Part shown: positions 8,007 through 16,700 of the stretch, in pieces
Position numbering within the stretch: position 1 is the stretch's first letter
Layout: every line of letters begins with the position of its first letter
Assembly (NCBI GenBank): GCA_947493335.1
Contig: CANLQO010000001.1
Coordinates: 434,001-498,000, forward strand
Reading direction: 5' to 3'
Length of the DNA: 64,000 nt
DNA from: an uncultured Paracoccaceae bacterium
GTDB taxonomy: Bacteria; Pseudomonadota; Alphaproteobacteria; Rhodobacterales; Rhodobacteraceae
The notes under the pieces: model-generated
Told to the model about the DNA's origin: nothing
Database searches by the model: none
What the model saw: only the letters and a program-made list of their open reading frames with translations
Program-made: the position numbers and the translations under genes

Positions 8007-10307
8007 ATGGAAAAGTTTGGACGCAGCCAGCCGGTCAAGCGCGTAGAGGATCTGCGGTTTTTGACCGGGGCGGGGCGCTATGTGGATGATGTCGCGCCCG
8101 AAGGGGCATTGGTGGCGTACTTTTTGCGGTCAAGTCAGGGGCACGGCGATCTGGCACCGCTTGATCTGGACGAGGTGCGCGCGATGCCCGGCGTGGCGCT
8201 TGCGATCACGGTTGAGGATTTGCTGGCCGCAGGCGTGAGGATCGACATTGGCGGCGGTGCGGTGACCAACCGGGATGGCTCCAAGGGGGCCAAGCCGGTC
8301 CGGCCCATTCTGGCGCAGGGCCGGGTGCGGCATGTCGGCGAGGCTGTTGCGATGATCGTGGCCGACAGCATGACCGCGGCACGTGACGCCGCAGAGGCGG
8401 TCTGGCTTGAGATCGAAGATCGCCCGGCGAAGGTCGATGTGCTGCCGGGTGGCGAGACCTTGCATGATGAAGCGCCTGACAATCTGGCGTTTGATTGGGG
8501 CATGGGGGATGAGGCCGGCGTCAAGGCCGCGATCGCCGGTGCGGCGCATGTGGTGCGGGTGACGGTCCCGGACAACCGGATCATTCCCAACAGTATGGAG
8601 CCACGCGGCTGTTTTGCCGAGATGCAGGATGGGCGGCTGCATGTGGCTGTAAATGGGCAGGGCGTCTGGTCACCCAAAGGCGCAATTGCGAAGGCGCTGG
8701 GCATGCCCAAGGATGACGTGCGGGTCACCAATCCCGATGTGGGCGGCGGATTTGGCACCAAGGCCTTTAACTATCCCGAGACCTTTGCGGTCGCATTCGC
8801 GGCCAGGGCTCTGGGGCGTCCGGTCCGGTGGATGTCCGAACGGACCGAGGCGATGCTGACCGACAATGCGGGCCGTGATTTGGTAACGGATGTGGTGCTG
8901 GCCTTTGATGCAGACATGAAGATCACCGGCTATCATGTTGAAACACTTGCGAATATGGGGGCTTATAACTCTGGCTTCGCGCAGAACATCCAGACAGAGC
9001 TGTTCAGCAAGGTGTTGACCGGGACCTACCATATCCCGGCGGCCTATATGGGCGTGCGGGGCATCTACACCAACACCACGCCGGTCGATGCCTACCGCGG
9101 CGCGGGGCGGCCAGAGGCGATGTTTGTGCTGGAACGTGCGATGGATCAGGCGGCGCGCGAACTGGGCGTGGACCCGCTGGTGTTGCGGCACAAGAATTTC
9201 ATCCGGCCCGATCAGTTTCCCTATACCACACCGACGGGTGTGACCTATGACGTGGGCGAATTCAGCGCGCTTCTGGATCGTGCGGCCGAGGTTGCGGATC
9301 TTGCGGGCTTTGCCAATCGCAAGGCCGCAAGCGCCGATGCAGGGCTGCTGCGCGGCGTCGGGCTGTCGTATTACATCGAAAGCATTCTGGGAGACCCCAG
9401 CGAGACAACGGCGGTGAGTTTCACCGAAGGGGGCGCACAGATGTTCGTAGGCACCCAGTCAAACGGGCAGGGCCATGAGACCGTTTATGCGCAATTCCTG
9501 TCCGATCAAAGCGGCATCCCGGCTGACAAGATCGAAGTCATTCAGGGTGACAGCGACCTGATCGCCGATGGCGGCGGCACGGGCGGGTCACGTTCGGTGA
9601 CCGTCCAGAACACCGCGACACTGGCCGCGGTCGAGGTCATTGTGACGGCCTTTGGGGCCTTTCTGGCGGAAATGGAGGGTGTGGCACCCGAGGACGTCAC
9701 CTTTGATGACGAGCGGTTCCGGATTGCGGGGTCGAACCTGACGCCCACAATGCTGGAGGTGGCAGACTTGGCACGAGAAGCCGGGCGTGATGACCTGCTG
9801 CAACATTCGGCGCGGATCACGCTTGAGGCGCGTAGCTTTCCCAATGGGTGCCACATCGCAGAAGTGGAAGTGGACCCCGAAACCGGCGTGACCCGCGTGG
9901 TGCGCTATGCAGTGGTCGATGACTTTGGCAATCTGATCAATCCGATGCTGGTTGAGGGGCAGGTGCATGGCGGTGTTGCTCAAGGACTTGGGCAGGCGCT
10001 GACCGAACAGGTGGTGTTTGACGAGGACGCACAATTGCTCACGGCGACGTTTATGGACTACGGGATGCCAAGAGCCGATGATCTGCCGATGATCACCTTT
10101 GAAACACGCGGCACGCCAAGCCTTTATAACCCGATGGGCATGAAGGGCTGCGGTGAGGCCGGCACGGTCGGGGCGCTGGCGGCAGTGACCAATGCCACGC
10201 TGGATGCGCTGTGGGACGTGGGCGTGCGGCAAGTCGAGATGCCGTTCACGCCGCACCGTGTCTGGCAGTGGATATGTGACGCGAAGGACAACAGTGCCGC
10301 TGCGTGA
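8007..10307 (+). CDS. Xanthine dehydrogenase family molybdopterin subunit (form II CoxL-like), 766 aa
   Basis: Large molybdenum-hydroxylase subunit with the N-terminal aldehyde oxidase a/b hammerhead domain (about 15-135) and the Moco-binding domain. VGGGFGTKAF lies near 245, and AYRGAGR (362-368) is the signature of form II CoxL-like proteins; true form I CO dehydrogenase has AYRCSFR. The catalytic glutamate is E717 in KGCGEAG. The family needs FAD (CoxM-like) and 2Fe-2S (CoxS-like) partners, but neither is adjacent, so this is an orphan large subunit unless partners lie elsewhere. Substrate unknown. It diverges from the PhyH gene and overlaps the next gene's GTG start. Confidence 0.88.
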   Translation: MEKFGRSQPVKRVEDLRFLTGAGRYVDDVAPEGALVAYFLRSSQGHGDLAPLDLDEVRAMPGVALAITVEDLLAAGVRIDIGGGAVTNRDGSKGAKPVRPILAQGRVRHVGEAVAMIVADSMTAARDAAEAVWLEIEDRPAKVDVLPGGETLHDEAPDNLAFDWGMGDEAGVKAAIAGAAHVVRVTVPDNRIIPNSMEPRGCFAEMQDGRLHVAVNGQGVWSPKGAIAKALGMPKDDVRVTNPDVGGGFGTKAFNYPETFAVAFAARALGRPVRWMSERTEAMLTDNAGRDLVTDVVLAFDADMKITGYHVETLANMGAYNSGFAQNIQTELFSKVLTGTYHIPAAYMGVRGIYTNTTPVDAYRGAGRPEAMFVLERAMDQAARELGVDPLVLRHKNFIRPDQFPYTTPTGVTYDVGEFSALLDRAAEVADLAGFANRKAASADAGLLRGVGLSYYIESILGDPSETTAVSFTEGGAQMFVGTQSNGQGHETVYAQFLSDQSGIPADKIEVIQGDSDLIADGGGTGGSRSVTVQNTATLAAVEVIVTAFGAFLAEMEGVAPEDVTFDDERFRIAGSNLTPTMLEVADLAREAGRDDLLQHSARITLEARSFPNGCHIAEVEVDPETGVTRVVRYAVVDDFGNLINPMLVEGQVHGGVAQGLGQALTEQVVFDEDAQLLTATFMDYGMPRADDLPMITFETRGTPSLYNPMGMKGCGEAGTVGALAAVTNATLDALWDVGVRQVEMPFTPHRVWQWICDAKDNSAAA

Positions 10308-11370
10308 CTGGATCCTTGGCCTTTTTGGCCGCAATCCTCGCGCCAAATCGGGGCGTCCCCGGGATGCGCGCGGACCCGCGACACATGTGATCATTCTGGA
10401 TGGGACGATGTCTTCCCTGCGGCGGGGGTATGAGACCCATGCAGGCCGCACCTACAAATTGCTGAATGAAGCCGGGCGCAGCGCCAATCTGACCGTCTAC
10501 TACGAGGCCGGGGTTCAGTGGCGCGATTGGCGGCAGACGCCGGATGTCGCGGCAGGTCGCGGGATCAACCGGCAGATCAAGCGCGCCTATGGCGTGCTGG
10601 CAAGCCGGTACCATCCCGGCGACAAGATCATTCTGATGGGCTATTCGCGCGGGGCCTATGCGGTGCGCTCACTGGCGGGGGTGATCGACATGGTGGGCCT
10701 GGTACGCGCGGATTGCGCGACCGAACGGGCCGTGCAGACGGCCTACCGCCACTACAAGGCGGGGGCGACCTCGGAGGCTGCAGCCGCTTTCTGGAAAGAC
10801 TATTGCCACCCCGAGATCGAGATCGAGGCGGTGGGGGTCTGGGATACGGTCAAATCGCTTGGATTGGTCGCGCCCGTGTTGTGGCGGGTAAGCGAGGCGC
10901 GGCATGCCTTTCACAACCATCATCTGGGCCACGTGGTCCGCCACGGGTTTCACGCATTGGCGCTGGATGAAACACGCGTCGCCTACAGGCCGGTGATGTG
11001 GACCAGCGATCCGGCCTGGGGCGGACATGTGGAACAGGTCTGGTTTCGTGGCACCCACGGTGATGTGGGCGGTCAGTTGAACGGTTTCGAACCGGCACGA
11101 CCGCTGGCGAACATCCCGCTGGTCTGGATGCTGGAGCGGCTTGAGGCGTGCCAACTGCCTTTGCCGGAGGGATGGCAGGACAGGTTTGAGCAGGACGTCA
11201 CAGCACCTTCGGTCGGAACATGGCGGGGCTGGGGCAAGATATTCGTCACCCGCCGCAGGCGCGAGGTGGGCAAGGACCCATCAGAGCGACTGCACGAATC
11301 CTTGGGGGCGCAGAATTTTCCAGAAAATTCTGGTCGCCTGATCGCTGATCTTTTGCAGAGTGGAAAGTGA
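10294..11370 (+). CDS. DUF2235 alpha/beta-hydrolase-like protein, 358 aa
   Basis: The protein has the DUF2235 hallmarks: HVIILDGTMSS near the N-terminus, the nucleophile elbow MGYSRGAYAVR (GxSxG), and WFRGTHGDVGGQL with the catalytic His/Asp region. Related domains occur in Tle1-type phospholipases, but most chromosomal DUF2235 proteins have no assigned substrate. The frame is open upstream, but GTG at 10294 is chosen because AAGGA precedes it and it overlaps the end of the CoxL-like gene by 14 nt. There is no signal peptide and no secretion-system gene nearby, so an effector role is not supported. Confidence 0.8.
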   Translation: MPLRDWILGLFGRNPRAKSGRPRDARGPATHVIILDGTMSSLRRGYETHAGRTYKLLNEAGRSANLTVYYEAGVQWRDWRQTPDVAAGRGINRQIKRAYGVLASRYHPGDKIILMGYSRGAYAVRSLAGVIDMVGLVRADCATERAVQTAYRHYKAGATSEAAAAFWKDYCHPEIEIEAVGVWDTVKSLGLVAPVLWRVSEARHAFHNHHLGHVVRHGFHALALDETRVAYRPVMWTSDPAWGGHVEQVWFRGTHGDVGGQLNGFEPARPLANIPLVWMLERLEACQLPLPEGWQDRFEQDVTAPSVGTWRGWGKIFVTRRRREVGKDPSERLHESLGAQNFPENSGRLIADLLQSGK

Positions 11371-11372
11371 AG

Positions 11373-11410
11373 GAGCCTCCGGCGGGCATATTTATGTTCG
11401 AAAGAAAGAC
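11373..11410 (-). repeat. Interspersed repeat copy 2 (between convergent stops)
   Basis: The core CCTCCGGCGGGCATATTT (11376-11393) plus the TTCGAAAGAAAG tail fills almost exactly the gap between the DUF2235 stop (11370) and the thioesterase stop (11411). It has the same orientation relative to the minus-strand gene end as copy 1 at valS. Confidence 0.75.
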
Positions 11411-11890
11411 CTATGCGATTTGCATGATGATGCAGGTCGTTGATCCGGTTGCATAAAGCTTGCCGGTTTTGGCATCCGTGATCGTCCCGGAAGCCACCCC
11501 GGTGGAGCGGCCCGCATGGTCGATTGTGCCGGTGGCAAGAACCTCGGTGTCGATCGGGATCGCGCGGGTCAGGTTCACCTTGTATTCGAGCGTCGTATAG
11601 ACGGCTCCTTTGGGCACGCAGGTCATCACGGCACAGGCCATGCAGCTGTCGAGGATCGTCCCATACCAGCCGCCATGGACCGTGCCCGTGGGGTTGAAGT
11701 GATCAAACTGCGGCGTGCCACGAAAAACGACCTTTCCCGGTTCGACGCTGTCGAGATGGTAATTCAATAACCGCGAGATTGGGGGGCGCGGCATGGTGCC
11801 GTCCAGCACGCCTTGCATGAAATCGAGACCCGACATCGACAGGATCGTGTCGCGGCTTGGCAGTTCGGCAAGGGATTGGGCGTAATGCAT
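11411..11890 (-). CDS. PaaI-family hotdog thioesterase, 159 aa
   Basis: Single hotdog-fold domain with the PaaI-type signature FNPTGTVHGGWYGTILDSC (about residues 65-83) and the closing beta-strand KLYATGSTTCII. Such enzymes hydrolyse acyl- or aryl-CoA thioesters. The ATG at 11890 has GGAGG at a 4-nt spacing, but that site lies in one arm of a 9-bp hairpin (11894-11918), so translation may depend on ribosomes finishing metF just upstream. The substrate is unknown; neighbours do not identify a pathway. Confidence 0.85.
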   Translation of the reverse strand: MHYAQSLAELPSRDTILSMSGLDFMQGVLDGTMPRPPISRLLNYHLDSVEPGKVVFRGTPQFDHFNPTGTVHGGWYGTILDSCMACAVMTCVPKGAVYTTLEYKVNLTRAIPIDTEVLATGTIDHAGRSTGVASGTITDAKTGKLYATGSTTCIIMQIA

Positions 11891-11893
11891 GGG

Positions 11894-11918
11894 GCCTCCG
11901 GCAGTTTTGGCCGGAGGC
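11894..11918 (-). promoter_or_regulatory. Hairpin sequestering the thioesterase Shine-Dalgarno
   Basis: GCCTCCGGC and GCCGGAGGC form a perfect 9-bp stem with a 7-nt loop between the metF stop and the thioesterase ATG. On the minus strand the 3' arm contains the GGAGG ribosome-binding site. This suggests translational coupling or a structural switch; the pairing is seen, the function is inferred. Confidence 0.5.
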
Positions 11919-11925
11919 TGGCGCG

Positions 11926-12786
11926 TCAGGCGACGTTTTGCAAGCGGTGCTTGGGGGTGATGCCAAGCGCGCGGGCCACATCATAGGTCAGCTGCGGTTT
12001 GTTCAACGTGTAGAAGTGCAGGTGATCCACGCCGCCCGAAAGCAGGTCATCGCAAAGCTCTGTCGCCAACGCCGTCGCCAAGAGATCGGTGGTGCCGTCG
12101 CGCGTTGCGTTTTCAAAGGCCTGCGCCACAACGGGTGGGATGGATGTGCCGCATTGGGCTGCGAATTTCTGCACGCCCGCCCAGTTTTCCACGGGCAGGA
12201 TTCCGGGGATGATCGGCGCGTCGATACCTGCCTTCACGCAGGCGTCACGGAACCGGAAGAATGTTTCGGCCTCAAAGAAGAACTGGGTGATCGCGGCTGT
12301 GGCCCCGGCGTCGATCTTGCGCTTGAGAAAGGCGATATCGGCCGCCTGATCGGCCGCCTCTGGGTGCTTTTCAGGGTAGGCCCCGACGCGGATATTGAAG
12401 TGACCGGTTTCGGCCAGCGCCCCGATCAGATCAACAGAGGAGGCAAAGCCGTTTGGATGGGCCTGAAACCCCGCGCTGCCTTTGGGGGCATCGCCGCGCA
12501 GGGCCACGATATCGGTGATGCCGGATTGCGCGTACTCTCCGGCGATGGCGAGCGTCTCTTCCCGTGTGGCATCGACGCAGGTCAGATGGGCCGCGACCTT
12601 GAGGTCGGTGCTGGCCTGCAATGTGCTGACCGCCTCGTGCGTCAGTTTGCGGGTGGTGCCGCCCGCACCATAGGTGACCGAGACAAAGTCCGGGGCCAGC
12701 GGGGCCAGCGTGTTGACGCAGTCCCACAGACGGAATGAGGCGGACAGGGACTTGGGCGGGAAGAATTCAAAGCTGAGCGCGGGCAT
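11926..12786 (-). CDS. metF: 5,10-methylenetetrahydrofolate reductase, 286 aa
   Basis: MetF reduces methylene-THF to methyl-THF, the methyl donor for methionine synthesis. The N-terminus MPALSFEFFPPKS carries the catalytic Glu of the family, VSVTYGAGG follows near residue 40, and the TIM barrel ends with LHFYTLNKPQLTYDVARALG. The frame extends upstream to 12834 and beyond, but the start at 12786 gives the usual family length and keeps the putative MetR site (12836-12848) outside the gene. The divergent metR regulator confirms the methionine context. Confidence 0.93.
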   Translation of the reverse strand: MPALSFEFFPPKSLSASFRLWDCVNTLAPLAPDFVSVTYGAGGTTRKLTHEAVSTLQASTDLKVAAHLTCVDATREETLAIAGEYAQSGITDIVALRGDAPKGSAGFQAHPNGFASSVDLIGALAETGHFNIRVGAYPEKHPEAADQAADIAFLKRKIDAGATAAITQFFFEAETFFRFRDACVKAGIDAPIIPGILPVENWAGVQKFAAQCGTSIPPVVAQAFENATRDGTTDLLATALATELCDDLLSGGVDHLHFYTLNKPQLTYDVARALGITPKHRLQNVA

Positions 12787-12835
12787 GGGAGGAGCATCCT
12801 TTTGGAACTTGCTCAAGGTCTCATAGGCTGGCATA

Positions 12836-12848
12836 TGAGGCAAATTCA
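12836..12848. promoter_or_regulatory. Putative MetR operator between metF and metR
   Basis: TGAGGCAAATTCA matches the enterobacterial MetR consensus TGAA-N5-TTCA at seven of eight fixed positions. It lies in the divergent metF/metR gap, where a MetR site is expected. Confidence 0.45.
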
Positions 12849-12876
12849 TAAAGCTCAGAAAGATTATGAGGATCGC

Positions 12877-13791
12877 ATGCATATCGAGTTTCGCCACCTG
12901 CGCACGATCAAGGCGATCCATGACACCGGTGGGCTGGGGCGCGCAGCGGATTTGCTGAACATCACGCAATCGGCGCTGAGCCATCAGATCAAGGGGATCG
13001 AGGATCAGGCGGGGGTGGAGCTTTTCGTGCGGCGGACCAAGCCGCTCAAGCTGTCGGCAGCGGGGATGAAGCTTTTGGCGGCGGCGGAGGAGATTCTGCC
13101 GCGGGTTTCAGCGCTTGAGGCGGAGTTCGAGGGGTTGATCGCGGGAAAATCGGGGCGGCTTCACATCGCAATTGAGTGCCACGCCTGCTTTGAGTGGTTG
13201 TTTCCCGTGCTGGAGGCGTTTCGCAAGGCCTGGCCCGATGTGGACGTGGATATCAGGCCGGGTTTGGCCTTTGATGCGCTGCCTGCCTTGCGGCGGGAAG
13301 AGGTGGATCTTGTCGTGTCATCCGATCCCGAGGACATGGCGGGCACGGATTTCACGCCGATCTTTGATTATGACCCCGTCTTTGTGGCCGCTGCGAGCCA
13401 TCCGCTGGCGGCGAAACCTTTTGTCGAGGCTGAAGACTTTGCCGATCAGACGCTGATTACTTATCCGGTGGAACGGACAAGGCTGGATGTCTTTAGCCAG
13501 CTTTTGATGCCCGCGGGGGTGCAGCCTGCCACGGTGCGGCAGGTGGAACTGACGGCGGTGATCCTGCTGTTGGTGGCGTCAAATCGCGGGGTCGCGGTGC
13601 TGCCCGATTGGGTGGTGCGGCAGGTGCGCTACAATTCCGACTATGTCACCCGACCGCTGACTAAGTCCGGTATCACCCGCAGGCTTTACGCCGCCACACG
13701 GTCCGAAGACACAGGCCTGCCGTTCATGGCGCATTTGTTACGGCTGGCCAAGCAAGAGGCGGTGAAGTTGCAAAGCGAGGCCCCGAAATGA
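12877..13791 (+). CDS. metR: LysR-family regulator MetR, 304 aa
   Basis: The N-terminal winged HTH (FRHLRTIKAIHDTGGLGRAA ... QSALSHQIKGIED) and a substrate-binding domain from about residue 90 define a LysR-type regulator. The IECHACFEWLFPVLEAFRK segment is characteristic of MetR, which senses homocysteine and activates methionine-pathway genes. Divergence from metF agrees. The ATG at 12877 has GAGG upstream; an earlier in-frame ATG would overlap the putative operator. Its stop overlaps the ATG of the next gene (ATGA), so they are probably co-transcribed. Confidence 0.9.
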   Translation: MHIEFRHLRTIKAIHDTGGLGRAADLLNITQSALSHQIKGIEDQAGVELFVRRTKPLKLSAAGMKLLAAAEEILPRVSALEAEFEGLIAGKSGRLHIAIECHACFEWLFPVLEAFRKAWPDVDVDIRPGLAFDALPALRREEVDLVVSSDPEDMAGTDFTPIFDYDPVFVAAASHPLAAKPFVEAEDFADQTLITYPVERTRLDVFSQLLMPAGVQPATVRQVELTAVILLLVASNRGVAVLPDWVVRQVRYNSDYVTRPLTKSGITRRLYAATRSEDTGLPFMAHLLRLAKQEAVKLQSEAPK

Positions 13792-14660
13792 TCCCCAAGA
13801 TCGCCATGGCGCTGGGGCTTGGGCTGATCACGATTGCCTGTTCAGAGCTGTGGTTCTACTGGGTCGATCTGCACCCGGGTCTTTGGCAGATTTGGCTGCT
13901 CTACGCGATTGCCAGCTATCTGATGATTGCGATGATGCGGCTGTATCGTTTGGGCTGGCCCGGTGTTGTCGTCGCGGCGGGGCTTTTTGGGATCGTGATC
14001 GAAGGGGTTGTGGTTCCCGTTCTCTATGAGGCGCTGCCCTTTTCGATCCTTTGGACCTCGTTAGCGTGGCATGGCCTGCTGACGGTTGGGTGCGGCGTGT
14101 TCGGATTTCGTGCGGTTGCGAAATCGCCGATGTGGACCGGACTGGCCTGTGCTGTGGCGGGGCTCGCTTTGGGAATATGGTTGGGCTTTATGTGGGTTGC
14201 AGAGCGTGGCGCGATCAGGGTCACACCCTTTAGCCTACAAGTGCTTCTGGCCTATGCGATGTTTGTGGTCGGGCATGTGATGCTGGACCGCATGGCGGAT
14301 CGGCCCTGGTGCCCGACAAAGGGCGACCTTGTGGTGCTGTGGGGGTTGGTCTTCGCCGTATGGGCCCTGAACTGGGCGCTGCCGCTGTTTCCCTTCGCGC
14401 TGGCTTTTCCGGCGTTGGTTGGGGTGAGCTGGTGGGCCATGGCGCGCGGGAAAAGTGCAGCGCCTTGGGATATCGGGGGCAGGCTGCCAGCCGCTTCATA
14501 CATGACATCCCTGTTGCTGCCCGCCGGGATCATCGCCGGGGCAGTGACAACCGGCGGTGTCATCCCCGAGGTCAACGCCTGGTGGATCATGGCAACAGGA
14601 CCGGTGGCGGCAATCCTATGGCTTTGGGCGCTGGGCCGACTGGCCGTGGGCCGGGGTTGA
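13788..14660 (+). CDS. Polytopic membrane protein of unknown function, 290 aa
   Basis: About eight hydrophobic segments can be seen (for example residues 5-25, 35-52, 60-80, 93-108, 120-136, 150-166, 182-205 and 245-285) with short loops and no soluble domain. It overlaps metR by four bases. Tryptophan content is high. I recognise no transporter or enzyme motif, so no function is assigned. Confidence 0.75.
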   Translation: MIPKIAMALGLGLITIACSELWFYWVDLHPGLWQIWLLYAIASYLMIAMMRLYRLGWPGVVVAAGLFGIVIEGVVVPVLYEALPFSILWTSLAWHGLLTVGCGVFGFRAVAKSPMWTGLACAVAGLALGIWLGFMWVAERGAIRVTPFSLQVLLAYAMFVVGHVMLDRMADRPWCPTKGDLVVLWGLVFAVWALNWALPLFPFALAFPALVGVSWWAMARGKSAAPWDIGGRLPAASYMTSLLLPAGIIAGAVTTGGVIPEVNAWWIMATGPVAAILWLWALGRLAVGRG

Positions 14661-14727
14661 GCAGGGATTGCGAAGGCCCGGCAATGGGCCTATACGCCCC
14701 GCCTGACCCCTTTATCGGAGACCGCAG

Positions 14728-15513
14728 ATGGCCGGCAGCGCAAACCTGAATGTGATGATGAAAACCGCCCGCAAGGCGGGGCGCCAGCTGGTCAAGGATT
14801 TTGGCGAGGTCGAGCAGCTGCAGGTCAGCCGCAAGGGCCCCGGTGACTTTGTCAGCCGCGCCGACAAACAGGCCGAAGAGACGATCCGCGAGGACCTGAT
14901 GGCGGCCCGTCCGACCTATGGCTTTCTGGGTGAAGAAGGTGCCGAAATCGCAGGCGAGGACCCGACCCGTCGCTGGATCGTGGACCCGCTGGACGGGACC
15001 ACAAATTTTTTGCACGGGCTGGGCCATTGGGCCGTGTCCATCGCGCTGGAACACAAAGGCCAAATCGTCGCGGGCGTGATCTATGACCCCGTGAAGGATG
15101 AAATGTTCTATGCCGAAAAAGGCTTTGGTGCCTTTGTGAACGAAGCGCGGATCAGGGTGTCTGCCCGGTCACGGATGGCCGAGGCGCTGTTTTCCACGGG
15201 CCTGCCATTTTCGGGCCGGTCGGACCTGCCAGAAACGCTGCAAGACCTTGCGCGCATCCTGCCTGCCTGTTCCGGTGTTCGCCGGTTTGGGGCGGCCTCG
15301 CTTGATTTGGCCTATGTGGCCGCTGGCCGCTATGACGGGTTCTGGGAACGCCGCTTGCACGCGTGGGATATCGCCGCAGGCATCGTGATTGCCAAAGAGG
15401 CAGGCGCAATTGTCGAGCCCTTGAACCCCGAAGGCGACATGCTGACAGACGGTGAGATCATCGTGGCCAACAACGATATCTTTGAAGCTTTCGCCAAGGT
15501 GATCCGCAACTAG
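14728..15513 (+). CDS. suhB: Inositol monophosphatase family protein (SuhB-like), 261 aa
   Basis: Metal-dependent phosphatase of the IMPase family. It shows the metal-binding E69-E70 (FLGEEGAE), the WIVDPLDGTTNFLHG motif with D86 and D89 (residues 83-97) and the C-terminal AWDIAAG motif whose Asp completes the metal site. In proteobacteria SuhB also contacts RNA polymerase/Nus complexes, though this cannot be read from the sequence. Monocistronic; it converges with the GFA-family gene. Confidence 0.9.
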   Translation: MAGSANLNVMMKTARKAGRQLVKDFGEVEQLQVSRKGPGDFVSRADKQAEETIREDLMAARPTYGFLGEEGAEIAGEDPTRRWIVDPLDGTTNFLHGLGHWAVSIALEHKGQIVAGVIYDPVKDEMFYAEKGFGAFVNEARIRVSARSRMAEALFSTGLPFSGRSDLPETLQDLARILPACSGVRRFGAASLDLAYVAAGRYDGFWERRLHAWDIAAGIVIAKEAGAIVEPLNPEGDMLTDGEIIVANNDIFEAFAKVIRN

Positions 15514-15872
15514 TTGTCGGATGGATGATTGACCCCATCGTTCCAGCCGGGGCCGCGTAATTCGGCATCCGTCACGCCCTCAATCGCGCCAAGGTTGACG
15601 CCAAACATGGTCGGATCAATCCGGCGGCGGTGATGGGTGTAGATGCCGCAGGTCTTGCAAAAGAAATGCTCTGCCGTGTTGGTGTTCCATTGGTAGCACG
15701 TGAGGTTGTCCGCACCTTTGGTGATCTGCAGTTCGGCTTCGGGCACGGCCACGGTCGCGGCGGCGCGGCGGCGGCAGAACGAACAATCACAGCGCGCGGC
15801 CTCTGACAGTTTTTCGCTGGGCGTGAACGCGATCTCGACCGCGCCGCAATGACAGGTCAACTTGCGGGTCAT
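15510..15872 (-). CDS. GFA-family zinc protein, 120 aa
   Basis: A glutathione-dependent formaldehyde-activating (GFA) fold with its zinc cysteines: CHCGAVEIAF (C8, C10), CDCSFCRRR and FFCKTCGIYTHH. Members bind glutathione or zinc; many are of unknown function. The start at 15872 overlaps the rhomboid stop by four bases (ATGA), which decides it over longer upstream alternatives and indicates an operon with the rhomboid gene. The end overlaps the suhB stop from the other strand. Confidence 0.85.
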   Translation of the reverse strand: MTRKLTCHCGAVEIAFTPSEKLSEAARCDCSFCRRRAAATVAVPEAELQITKGADNLTCYQWNTNTAEHFFCKTCGIYTHHRRRIDPTMFGVNLGAIEGVTDAELRGPGWNDGVNHPSDN

Positions 15873-16612
15873 CGGCGCGGCACCTTCGGGACAGAGGATT
15901 GGCGGAAGGGGTAGGTCGCCTCTGGGTGTGGCGGATGGCCTTCGGTGCGGTCCCAAAAACGGGTCGCGCCAAGGCGCAGCCAAAGTGGAATGCACAGCAC
16001 CAACCCAATGACAAAGCCGCCTGCATGGGCCCAATAGGCGACGCCACCGCCCGATCCATCATCCCCAATGCCGTTGAAAAGCTGAAGCGCAAACCAGACG
16101 GCCAACATGATCCAGGCCGGGATCGGGATGATGCGGAAAATGATGATGAAGAAGATGAACACATCCACTTTGGCCTTGGGGAACAAAAGCAGATAGCCGC
16201 CCATGACCCCTGCAATCGCACCTGATGCGCCGACTGTGGGCACCGGGCTGCCGGGGGCGACCGCCCATTGCGCAAGTGCCGCCCCGGCCCCACAGGCCAG
16301 ATAGAAGGCAAGGAAGGGCAGGTGGCCCATCTCATCTTCAAGGTTGTCGCCAAAGATGAACAGGAACAACATGTTACCTGCCAGATGCATGAAGCCTGCA
16401 TGCAGGAAGACAGAGGTGATGAGAGTGACATACCCTTCGCCCGCGCTGATCCGTGCGGGGATCATGGCATAGGTGAAATAGAGGTTGTTGATCTCAGTAT
16501 TGGTGGTGATGAAGGCCAGCCCGTAAAGCCAGATCACGATGTTGATCGCCATCAGCGTGTAGGTGACAAAGGGTGTCCGGTTTGACGGGTTGTGGTCGCG
16601 TATCGGGAACAT
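15869..16612 (-). CDS. Rhomboid-family intramembrane serine protease, 247 aa
   Basis: Six or more membrane segments contain the rhomboid catalytic dyad: S130 in GASGAIAGVMGG and H196 in AYWAHAGGFVIG. SVFLHAGFMHLAGNMLFL (67-84) is the conserved TM2 histidine/asparagine region. Such proteases cut single-pass membrane proteins in the bilayer. The start MFPIRDHNPSNRTPFVTY is typical of alphaproteobacterial members, though the ribosome site is weak. It is translationally coupled to the GFA gene downstream. Confidence 0.93.
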   Translation of the reverse strand: MFPIRDHNPSNRTPFVTYTLMAINIVIWLYGLAFITTNTEINNLYFTYAMIPARISAGEGYVTLITSVFLHAGFMHLAGNMLFLFIFGDNLEDEMGHLPFLAFYLACGAGAALAQWAVAPGSPVPTVGASGAIAGVMGGYLLLFPKAKVDVFIFFIIIFRIIPIPAWIMLAVWFALQLFNGIGDDGSGGGVAYWAHAGGFVIGLVLCIPLWLRLGATRFWDRTEGHPPHPEATYPFRQSSVPKVPRR

Positions 16613-16700
16613 GCCGCGACGGTGCGCCAATGTCAGCGGCGGGTCAAGCGGTTGGGGTGGGCCGCAAACGGTGCTGCGGCCCCCTGTTGCGCGTGTTGCG

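Noticed and set aside
10294-11370. DUF2235 protein as a type VI secretion phospholipase effector
   Set aside because: No VgrG, PAAR, immunity gene or secretion gene lies nearby; the family also has housekeeping members.
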